Shown one piece after another: positions 12,437 to 18,891 of a DNA stretch of 18,891 nt (the stretch's first letter is position 1; every line of letters begins with the position of its first letter). The notes beneath the pieces were generated by a model. That model saw nothing but the letters and a program-made list of their open reading frames with translations. It did not search any database and was not told the origin of the DNA. Position numbers and translations under genes: made by a program. Source of the DNA: CAYTID01 sp964437735 (GTDB taxonomy: Bacteria; Bacteroidota; Ignavibacteria; UBA10030; BY39); assembly GCA_964437735.1 (NCBI GenBank), contig CAYTID010000043.1, positions 1 to 18,891 on the forward strand, read 5' to 3'.

Positions 12437-14812
12437 TTAATTTTTTTTGAAAACAAAAGGAATTGCTTCTTCTATTTTTTTTATAGGAACAATCCTTAAT
12501 TTCTCTTTTACTTTTTCATTAATTTCCAATAAATCTTTCTCATTTTCGGAAGGGATTAAAACCGTTTTGATACCGCTTCTTTTTGCGGCAAGGAGTTTTT
12601 CGTTTAATCCGCCAACGGGTAAAACATTTCCGCGCAGAGTAATTTCACCTGTCATTGCAACATCGCTTGCCGCCGGACGATTTCCCGCCGCCGACAATAT
12701 TGCCATTGCCATAGTTATACCGGCGGAAGGGCCATCTTTCGGTATCGCCCCTTCAGGCAAGTGAATATGAATTTCCTTTCCTTTATAAAAATCTTCCGGA
12801 ATATCCATCATCTTCGCATTCGATCTGATATATGAAAGTGCCGCTTGTGCAGATTCTTTCATAACTTCACCGAGCTTTCCTGTAAGAGTAAGCTTTTCAG
12901 CTCCGGGCATAATTGTCGCATCCACATTTAATATATCCCCGCCGACGCTTGTCCATGCTAAACCGACAACCGAACCAATCCGTTTTTCTGTAACTGCTTT
13001 CTTTTCACGGAATTTAGGAACTCCAAGATACTCCTCAACTTTCTTTTCATCAATTAATAATGGAGTATGTTTTATTTTCTTGCTGTTTTCTTTTTGTGAT
13101 TTCAGTACTGTTTCTTTCGCAGTTTTTCGAAGCACCGAGGCAATCTCTCTCTCAACATTCCGAACTCCCGCTTCACGGGTGTATTCTCTGATTATTTTGG
13201 TGATTGCTTTATCTGAAAATTTAACGTGTTCGTTTTTCAGTCCATGTTCTTTCATCTGTTTCGTTAGAAGATGCCGCTTCACAATCTCCCGTTTATCGAA
13301 CTCAAGATATCCGGGCAACTCGATTATTTCCATTCGGTCTTGCAGCGGTAAAGGGATATTATATTGAACATTAGCCGTGGTTATGAACATCACTTTCGAA
13401 AGATCATAATCAATATCAAGATAATGATCGTTGAATGTCGCATTCTGTTCAGGATCAAGAACCTCCAGCAGTGCTGCCGACGGATCACCGCGGAAGTCCA
13501 TACTCATTTTATCAACCTCATCCATTAAAATTACGGGATTTATTACACCTGCTTTCTTCATCGATTGTATGATTTTGCCGGGCATCGACCCAATATAAGT
13601 TCTTCGATGACCTCGGATTTCAGCTTCATCACGAACCCCGCCCAGTGAAAGGCGTACAAACTTTCTTCCGATAGCCCTTGCGATAGATTTCCCTAATGAA
13701 GTTTTTCCTACTCCCGGAGGACCGACAAAACATAGTATTTGTCCCCGCATCTCTTTTACGAGATTCAGTACTGCGATATGTTCTAGAATTCTGGTTTTTG
13801 GCTTTTCCAAACCGTAATGATCTTCGTTAAGAATGTTTTCAACATGCTGAATATTTAATTTATCTTCAGTTTTTTTGTGCCAGGGTACATTTATCATCCA
13901 ATCGAGGTAATTTCGGATAACTGTCGATTCGGGAGACTGAGGCGGAGTTTTCTTAAGTTTATTGAATTCTTCCATCGCCTTATTCAATGTCTCTTCCGGC
14001 ATTTTCGCTTCTTCAATCTGTTGTTTTAACTTTAACTGGTCGGGTGAAACATCTTCTTCACCAAGTTCATCCTGAAGTATACGTATTTGTTCCTGTATAA
14101 AATATTTCTTTTGAGTTTTTTGTATGCTGTCGTGAACCTTTGAATCGATATCGCGACCAATTTTTAAAATATCAATCTCGGAATTAAGAATTTTTATTAC
14201 TTCGTAGTATTGTTCTCGCAATACAGATTGTTGGAGAATTCTTTGTTTTGTTTCAACGTTTTGCGTGATGTTCGCAGCTATGTAATAAAGTTTTCGTGAG
14301 GGGTCTTTTATGTTTTCGAAGGCAACGATCACTTCGCTGGGGATATTGCGGTTCAGGTGTATGTATTCCGAAAATAAGCTTGCGGAGTGCCTTACAAGGG
14401 CATCAATTTCAGTGCTTAATTCGACATTGGGAATGATAATCCTGATTTTGGCTTCGAGAAAATTTTTATTCGGAACAAATTCTTCAATAACAGCTTGCGA
14501 AACTCCATCGACTAAAATTTTCATTAAACCGTTCGGAAGTTTTAATAATTGAATTATTTTGGCAAGTGTTCCTTCGTGATATATGTCGGCTTCTTTTGGT
14601 TCGTCCGTTATGGCGCTTTTTTGAGCTGCAAGAAAAATATATTTATTTCGCTCGATAGCTTCGTTCGCTGCTTTTAAAGATGATTCACGCCCTACCAAAA
14701 CCGGAAATATCATATGCGGAAAAATAACTACATCCCGTAATGGTAAAACCGGCAGCAGGTTTGGTATTATATCGGATTCTTCTTTTTCTGAAAATTTTCT
14801 TTCTGTGTTCAT
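12437..14812 (-). CDS. lon: ATP-dependent endopeptidase Lon
   Basis: 791 residues, complete LonA. This soluble hexameric protease degrades misfolded and regulatory proteins. The N-terminal substrate domain (about 19-215) opens with L-P-V-L-P-L-R-D-V-V-I-F-P. A helical linker follows, then the AAA+ module with Walker A G-P-P-G-V-G-K-T (364-371), Walker B P-V-I-L-M-D-E-V-D-K (426-435) and sensor residues in F-I-T-T-A-N. The C-terminal protease domain has P-K-D-G-P-S-A-G with catalytic Ser696 and Lys739 in L-N-E-K-L. The ATG at 14812 has only a weak GGGA upstream. A candidate promoter sits 50-80 bases before it, so lon is probably its own transcription unit, possibly reading on into dnaX. Confidence 0.98.
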   Translation of the reverse strand: MNTERKFSEKEESDIIPNLLPVLPLRDVVIFPHMIFPVLVGRESSLKAANEAIERNKYIFLAAQKSAITDEPKEADIYHEGTLAKIIQLLKLPNGLMKILVDGVSQAVIEEFVPNKNFLEAKIRIIIPNVELSTEIDALVRHSASLFSEYIHLNRNIPSEVIVAFENIKDPSRKLYYIAANITQNVETKQRILQQSVLREQYYEVIKILNSEIDILKIGRDIDSKVHDSIQKTQKKYFIQEQIRILQDELGEEDVSPDQLKLKQQIEEAKMPEETLNKAMEEFNKLKKTPPQSPESTVIRNYLDWMINVPWHKKTEDKLNIQHVENILNEDHYGLEKPKTRILEHIAVLNLVKEMRGQILCFVGPPGVGKTSLGKSIARAIGRKFVRLSLGGVRDEAEIRGHRRTYIGSMPGKIIQSMKKAGVINPVILMDEVDKMSMDFRGDPSAALLEVLDPEQNATFNDHYLDIDYDLSKVMFITTANVQYNIPLPLQDRMEIIELPGYLEFDKREIVKRHLLTKQMKEHGLKNEHVKFSDKAITKIIREYTREAGVRNVEREIASVLRKTAKETVLKSQKENSKKIKHTPLLIDEKKVEEYLGVPKFREKKAVTEKRIGSVVGLAWTSVGGDILNVDATIMPGAEKLTLTGKLGEVMKESAQAALSYIRSNAKMMDIPEDFYKGKEIHIHLPEGAIPKDGPSAGITMAMAILSAAGNRPAASDVAMTGEITLRGNVLPVGGLNEKLLAAKRSGIKTVLIPSENEKDLLEINEKVKEKLRIVPIKKIEEAIPFVFKKN

Positions 14813-14865
14813 TTTTCCCGTAAGACGTTAGAGGTTTTTGTTAAGATATTTGCTTTGCTTTTGGA

Positions 14866-14894
14866 AATATAAGAATTATTGAGTTTATAAACAA
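14866..14894 (-). promoter_or_regulatory. Possible sigma-70-type promoter for lon
   Basis: On the minus strand TTGTTT (14894-14889) and TATATT (14871-14866) are separated by exactly 17 bases; the -10 matches TATAAT at five of six positions. It lies in the 129-base gap between xerD and lon. I saw no CIRCE-type heat-shock inverted repeat here. Confidence 0.4.
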
Positions 14895-14941
14895 TTTTAA
14901 AAAACACATTTGAATTTTTGATTTTTAATATTAAATATTTT

Positions 14942-15859
14942 TTATCCTCGCGGATGAAAAGTTTTGTGAACCTCTTTTAAGTATTCTCTATCGATGTGAG
15001 TGTAAATTTCAGTCGTTGAAATATCCGAATGCCCGAGCATTTCCTGAACGGCTCGCAAATCTGCCCCCCCTTCAAGTAAATGAGTTGCAAACGAATGACG
15101 GAAGGTATGCGGATGAACAGATTTATCAGGACATCCTTGCTTTGCATATTTATCTACTATATTCCATATTGACATTCGGGTTAATGGTCTGCCGTGGGCA
15201 TTTAAAAAAACAACATCCTGCGAGCGAGGAATCCGTTTTATCCCCGATAAACTTTTCGGGTTTATTAATATAATTCTGACTTCAGATTGATATTTTTTTA
15301 TCCAGTGTAGCGCCGACTTTCCAATCGGTATGATCCTCTCCTTTGAACCTTTCCCGAAAAGGCGGACTATGCCCGATTCAAAACCCAGATCGTTTTGCTT
15401 TAAACCTGTAAGTTCTGATACTCGCATACCGGTTGCATATAGAGTTTCAAGAATCGCCTTGTCTCTTATCCCGAGCGGGAGGGAAGTGTTTGGCTGCTTT
15501 AAAATTTCCTCAATTTCCTCAATATTAAGCACTTCCGGTAAGTTTTTGGGAAGTTTTGGAGTGGAGACATTTTCAGTCGGATCGTTTCTTGTTATTCTAT
15601 CACCTATTAAAAATTTGTGGAAACTTTTTATTGCTGAAATATTTTGTGAAATACTTTTCGGAGAGAGTAACAATTTTGCCAGTGATTTAATAAAATCGCC
15701 TACGATTTCGGCAGGCACATTTTCAAAATTATCGATATGTTTGGATTCTAAAAAATTGATGTATCTTGCAATGTTATGCTTGTATGAAGCGATAGTGTTA
15801 TCGGAAACATTTTTTTCGAGCGCTAGGAAGTGAAGATAAGCTCTGACATGTTCGTGCAT
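14942..15859 (-). CDS. xerD: Tyrosine recombinase XerD/XerC family
   Basis: 305 residues, typical for Xer recombinases, which resolve chromosome dimers at dif. The N-terminal SAM-like domain reads F-L-A-L-E-K-N-V-S-D-N-T-I-A-S-Y (11-26). The catalytic residues are all present: Arg146 in A-T-G-M-R-V-S-E-L, Lys170 in G-K-G-S-K-E-R, His251 and Arg254 in H-P-H-T-F-R-H-S-F-A-T-H, His277 in L-G-H and nucleophile Tyr286 in E-I-Y-T-H. A stretch at about 193-214 before V-V-F-L-N is somewhat longer than usual. Family features favour XerD, but XerC cannot be excluded. It starts eight bases after the pgpH stop, so the two are probably co-transcribed. Confidence 0.9.
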   Translation of the reverse strand: MHEHVRAYLHFLALEKNVSDNTIASYKHNIARYINFLESKHIDNFENVPAEIVGDFIKSLAKLLLSPKSISQNISAIKSFHKFLIGDRITRNDPTENVSTPKLPKNLPEVLNIEEIEEILKQPNTSLPLGIRDKAILETLYATGMRVSELTGLKQNDLGFESGIVRLFGKGSKERIIPIGKSALHWIKKYQSEVRIILINPKSLSGIKRIPRSQDVVFLNAHGRPLTRMSIWNIVDKYAKQGCPDKSVHPHTFRHSFATHLLEGGADLRAVQEMLGHSDISTTEIYTHIDREYLKEVHKTFHPRG

Positions 15860-15867
15860 GATTTCTT

Positions 15868-18180
15868 TTATATCTGATTAGTCTCTTTGTTGTCCGGTTC
15901 ACCGGAATTTGTCGGCTTAGTCTTTTGTTCTTCGACGTAAGAAATATCTTTTTCCGTAATATCGGTTTTATTTTGTTCGGGATATTTTATTCGCTGATGA
16001 TATATTCCTATCAAAATTTTTAAAAAAGCCTGCTTGATTTTCGTTAAATCCCTTAATGTCAGTTCACATTCATCCAATTGCCCGTCCATAAATCTGTCCT
16101 TTATGCGCTCATCAATTACGGCTTCAATTTTTTGAGGGGTAGGAACTTCAATTGTTCTCGTGACGGCTTCGACAACATCGGCAAGCATTACAATTCCGGC
16201 TTCTTTCGATTGCGGCTTAGGTCCCGGATAACGATAATCTTCTTCTCTCACTTCAGTTTTTGTTTTACGAGCCACTGCTTGCTTTAATGCTTTATCGTAA
16301 AAAAATGATATCCTTGTGGTTCCATGATGCTGGGGAATGAAATCTATTACTACCTCGGGCAGTTTATATTCTCGCGCAAGGTCAATTCCTTCCTTCACGT
16401 GTGAGATAATAACGAGCGAACTCATACGGGTTGTGAGCCGCTGATGGCGGCTTTTCTTTTCGGTCTCATTCTCTTTAAAATATTCCGGCTTTAATGTTTT
16501 ACCTATATCGTGATAATATCCGCCGATGCGCGCAAGCGTTGAATTGGCTTTGATTGAATCGGCTGCGGCTTCGGCAAGGTTGCTTATTACTACACTGTGA
16601 TGATATGTTCCGGGAGCTTTTTCTCTCAACAACCTCAGCAGCGGATGATTCTGGTCTGAAAGCTCTAAAAGCGTCAAATCTGTGGTAATTTTGAATGCTT
16701 TCTCAAAAAATATTAAAAGTCCATACGTGAGTACGGGCGAAAAAACTGCATTCCCAAAAGCGAATAAAGAGCTGTGTAATATATCCGAAATACTTCCGCC
16801 TCTTTCAAGGTTAAGGGCGCAAATAGACAATACATAACCGACAAAGATAAATATCAATGACCTGAATATTTGTGTTCGATGTTTGATATCTCGTACGGTA
16901 TATGCAGCCAATGCGCCTGCGATCAATGAAGCGAATGCTATCTCGTAATCGTTACCCCGAATCGCAGCAAGCAGAAATGCCATAACAACCGTTCCATAAA
17001 ACGCGACTCGTGAATCAAAAATTATTGTCAGCAACATTGCAGAGGCGGGCAGGAATATCAAGAACTGAAGAGGTGCATCGACCTCAATTCTTAATGAAAG
17101 ATACGCGAAGAATGCTTGCATTAAAATTAATACCGCGATTAATGAAAGTTTCGTATTATCGTGAAATATTTTCTTCCTGAACAGGAAAAGGTAAATAGAA
17201 TAGAGCGCAAGTATTAGTGCCGTATGAAAAAGGATTCCTATTTCTCTTATTATTGTGGCTCCATCGCTGCCAGTCATTTTTTTTACTTGATAATATGAAT
17301 CAAGCTTTAACTTTGCATCATAAGTTACGCGGTCGTGTTTGCTGACAATTCTCTCATTTTCTTTTACAAAACCGACTGACCGCGGAATATTTTCTTTTGC
17401 AGCTTCGACAAGTTTATCCGTTTCAATTTTACTGAAGATTATATTCGGCTGCAGGAACGGTATAAGTATTTTTACTGACAAATTAGAGATGCCGTTTTCA
17501 CCGAAACGGTCATAAATGTTTTTTTGCAGAGTCTTTGCGGCGCTGTCAATATCGTAATAATTATAGACGGGGACTATTGTTTCTAAAGCACCTTTCCTAA
17601 TCGCAATTTTATCCCTATCAATCTGACCGTATGTCATATCGAGGATACCTTTGCCTGCGATGCCCTGAAAAATATTGGTTAATACAAAATGCCAATCAGC
17701 AAAATTTGCAATCGATTTTAGTGTTTCAAAATCTTGAGCTGTTATTTTTCCAGGCAACTGCTGTGACAAATTAGACAACAGGAGAGAGTCTTCCGAAGTA
17801 AAATTCTTTTTTCGTTTCCTTTGTAACGCTATAATTTCATTTAAAAGGTGGAAATTCGATTTGAGGTTTTCAATTTGCAAAAGGAGAAATTTATCATCCG
17901 AATGAAATACTTTATAGACAGCTAAAGCTGCATCCGATTTCTCTTTTTCATACTGCGCTTCATCTTTAAGGATAGGATAATCGAATGGGGATATCAGGTC
18001 TTTGTCTGTCCATACAGTACCAACTTTGTAGTCGTATTGGAGGAGCTTTTCCGACGGATACATCAAGGATATTAAAGCTATAAGCGCAAGGGCTATCGCT
18101 ATCTTGATAATCAGGTTATCTTTGATTTTATCCTGACGAAATGCGTAGGTTTTTGATGTGTTTTTAGGTAAAAATGCCAT
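15868..18180 (-). CDS. pgpH: 7TM-HD domain membrane phosphohydrolase (PgpH-type cyclic-di-AMP phosphodiesterase)
   Basis: 770 residues. An N-terminal membrane helix (about 22-41) is followed by a large extracytoplasmic 7TMR-HDED domain (about 50-305), seven hydrophobic helices (about 311-495) and a cytoplasmic HD domain (about 505-730). Metal ligands by comparison with PgpH are all visible: the H-H pair 527-528, H557-D558 in Y-Y-H-D-I-G-K-T, His594, H618-H619 in Q-H-H-G-T-T, and Asp668 in L-A-D-V-V-E-A. PgpH proteins hydrolyse cyclic di-AMP; that activity is inferred here. The segment usually N-P-H-D is S-R-H-Q (about 577-580). I start at ATG 18180, directly before the membrane helix; the open frame runs on to 18420 through repeat DNA and is not used. 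Confidence 0.9.
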   Translation of the reverse strand: MAFLPKNTSKTYAFRQDKIKDNLIIKIAIALALIALISLMYPSEKLLQYDYKVGTVWTDKDLISPFDYPILKDEAQYEKEKSDAALAVYKVFHSDDKFLLLQIENLKSNFHLLNEIIALQRKRKKNFTSEDSLLLSNLSQQLPGKITAQDFETLKSIANFADWHFVLTNIFQGIAGKGILDMTYGQIDRDKIAIRKGALETIVPVYNYYDIDSAAKTLQKNIYDRFGENGISNLSVKILIPFLQPNIIFSKIETDKLVEAAKENIPRSVGFVKENERIVSKHDRVTYDAKLKLDSYYQVKKMTGSDGATIIREIGILFHTALILALYSIYLFLFRKKIFHDNTKLSLIAVLILMQAFFAYLSLRIEVDAPLQFLIFLPASAMLLTIIFDSRVAFYGTVVMAFLLAAIRGNDYEIAFASLIAGALAAYTVRDIKHRTQIFRSLIFIFVGYVLSICALNLERGGSISDILHSSLFAFGNAVFSPVLTYGLLIFFEKAFKITTDLTLLELSDQNHPLLRLLREKAPGTYHHSVVISNLAEAAADSIKANSTLARIGGYYHDIGKTLKPEYFKENETEKKSRHQRLTTRMSSLVIISHVKEGIDLAREYKLPEVVIDFIPQHHGTTRISFFYDKALKQAVARKTKTEVREEDYRYPGPKPQSKEAGIVMLADVVEAVTRTIEVPTPQKIEAVIDERIKDRFMDGQLDECELTLRDLTKIKQAFLKILIGIYHQRIKYPEQNKTDITEKDISYVEEQKTKPTNSGEPDNKETNQI

Positions 18181-18210
18181 ATTAAGTAGTAAAATATGAG
18201 AATAAAAAGC

Positions 18211-18216
18211 ATTATA
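18211..18216 (-). promoter_or_regulatory. Possible -10 element for pgpH
   Basis: A perfect TATAAT on the minus strand about 31 bases upstream of the pgpH ATG, with no convincing -35 at 17 bases. It is well placed for a promoter of the pgpH-xerD pair. Confidence 0.35.
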
Positions 18217-18340
18217 ATCAAGATTTTGTTTTATCGGGAAAATAGTATTAATTTTTGTTAGTGACATTAAACATATAACCAAACACGAAGTGAACGAATA
18301 ACTTGAGCAACTCGGTAAACCGAAGAGGTATTCAACGTAG

Positions 18341-18437
18341 CGTTCTTTGTCACGAAGTGATGCCTTTCCAAAGGAATCCTTTGGATCGGCACGAGAGATT
18401 GTTTCTCGCGAAGCACGCAACGGACGCGAAGGAATGA
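18341..18437. repeat. Upstream repeat of the GxxExxY unit
   Basis: Contains CGTTCTTTG (18341-18349), a perfect inverted repeat TCCAAAGG-AAT-CCTTTGGA (18367-18385) and a 46-base core (18392-18437) that matches the downstream copy at 39 of 46 positions in the same orientation. The core carries a short CGAGA/TCTCG stem, and its end supplies AAGGAAT, the Shine-Dalgarno sequence of the gene at 18441. Confidence 0.8.
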
Positions 18438-18440
18438 ACC

Positions 18441-18818
18441 ATGACTGAGAATGAAATATCTAAAATTATCCTTGATTGCTGTTTCAAAATCCATCGCGAG
18501 CTTGGACCCGGATTACTCGAATCGGTTTACGAAGAAGTATTATCGCATGAGCTAACTAAACAAGGATTGAGATGTGTAAGGCAAGTACCGATACCGGTAG
18601 TTTATGAGACTGTTAAGATGGAAATCGGTTTTCGTGCAGATATTATAGTTGAACGCAAGGTTATCATTGAATTGAAATCAATCGAGGCGGTTCTACCCGT
18701 TCACAAGAAACAACTGCTCACTTATTTAAGAGTAAGCGGATTGAAACTTGGTCTTCTGATAAATTTCAATGAAGAATTGTTGAAAGATGGTTTGACAAGA
18801 ATTGTAAACAACCTTTAG
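18441..18818 (+). CDS. GxxExxY protein (PD-(D/E)XK-like fold)
   Basis: 125 residues, the full length of the GxxExxY family (TIGR04256; Pfam PDDEXK_3). The naming motif G-L-L-E-S-V-Y is at 24-30. The nuclease-like core shows Asp67 in F-R-A-D-I-I-V, E-L-K at 77-79 and a following Q-L-L-T-Y (91-95), the pattern of a PD-(D/E)XK active site. Biochemical function and substrate are not established for the family. The ATG has AAGGAA six bases upstream, within the flanking repeat. The gene reads away from pgpH and is bounded on both sides by related direct repeats, suggesting it was acquired or spread together with them. Confidence 0.93.
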   Translation: MTENEISKIILDCCFKIHRELGPGLLESVYEEVLSHELTKQGLRCVRQVPIPVVYETVKMEIGFRADIIVERKVIIELKSIEAVLPVHKKQLLTYLRVSGLKLGLLINFNEELLKDGLTRIVNNL

Positions 18819-18823
18819 CTTGG

Positions 18824-18887
18824 CGTTCTTTGCGTCCTTTGCGAGAAATTGTTTCTCGCGAAGCTCGCAAAGGTCACAAAGGAATAA
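18824..18887. repeat. Downstream repeat of the GxxExxY unit, with nested inverted repeats
   Basis: Begins CGTTCTTTG six bases after the gene and ends AAAGGAATAA. CCTTTGCGAG (18836-18845) pairs perfectly with CTCGCAAAGG (18864-18873), and GCGAGAAA (18841-18848) pairs with TTTCTCGC (18852-18859) across TTG, so two hairpins compete. The 46-base part from 18842 matches 18392-18437 at 39 positions. Confidence 0.85.
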
Positions 18888-18891
18888 GACT

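Noticed and set aside
16391..16406. CACGTG-containing parS-like site inside pgpH
   Set aside because: Only 11 of 16 bases match and the palindrome is broken; it is ordinary coding sequence.
18181..18420. N-terminal extension of pgpH by 80 codons
   Set aside because: The frame is open but runs through the repeat next to the GxxExxY gene and reads as compositionally odd peptide (Cys/Ser-rich). The ATG at 18180 sits directly before the expected membrane helix.
1..18891. tRNA, rRNA, CRISPR array, transposase, prophage or known defence genes
   Set aside because: None seen on either strand; the window is housekeeping genes plus one GxxExxY unit.

Overview
The window is AT-rich bacterial chromosome, almost all housekeeping genes. 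It probably comes from an Ignavibacteria-like member of the Bacteroidota/Chlorobiota group. This is inferred from the OmpA protein with an aspartate-rich (DxDxDG) linker, the secreted N-terminus at the left edge resembling Ignavibacteria proteins, sparse Shine-Dalgarno sequences, a TAnnTTTG-like promoter element and a GxxExxY gene set in repeats. No marker in the window fixes the taxon.

Left edge (1-1991, all minus strand): the 5' end of a secreted protein gene, a class I SAM methyltransferase, and an OmpA-family gene that has decayed (start codon lost, three in-frame stops) although its C-terminal peptidoglycan-binding domain is intact. Then comes a 258-base AT-rich intergenic stretch holding a terminator-like hairpin in the rpmH leader.

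Centre (2250-10629, plus strand): rpmH-rnpA-yidD-yidC, a strong terminator, then mnmE-mnmG-rsmG-murQ-DUF2461. This is the conserved cluster usually found next to the chromosome origin. Two ParB-binding parS palindromes flank mnmG, one of them a perfect 16-mer. This supports an origin-proximal position, although dnaA, parA and parB are not in the window. The products are ribosomal protein L34, the RNase P protein, two membrane-protein insertion factors, the tRNA wobble-uridine modification pair MnmE/MnmG, the 16S rRNA methyltransferase RsmG, a murein-recycling etherase and a DUF2461 protein.

Right (10634-18180, minus strand): pgpH - xerD - (gap) - lon - (gap) - dnaX, running toward the central cluster and ending 4 bases from it. 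dnaX carries an A9G run at the gamma/tau boundary; both shifted frames stop within three codons, as expected for a short gamma product made by slippage.

Right edge (18341-18891): a GxxExxY gene (PD-(D/E)XK-like fold) sits between two diverged direct repeats rich in inverted repeats. The upstream repeat also supplies its Shine-Dalgarno sequence. This looks like a dispersed gene-plus-repeat unit.

I found no clearly new biological system. The items most worth checking are the parS pair, the dnaX slippage site, the 25-bp palindrome centred on the mnmE start codon, the decayed ompA gene and the GxxExxY repeat unit.
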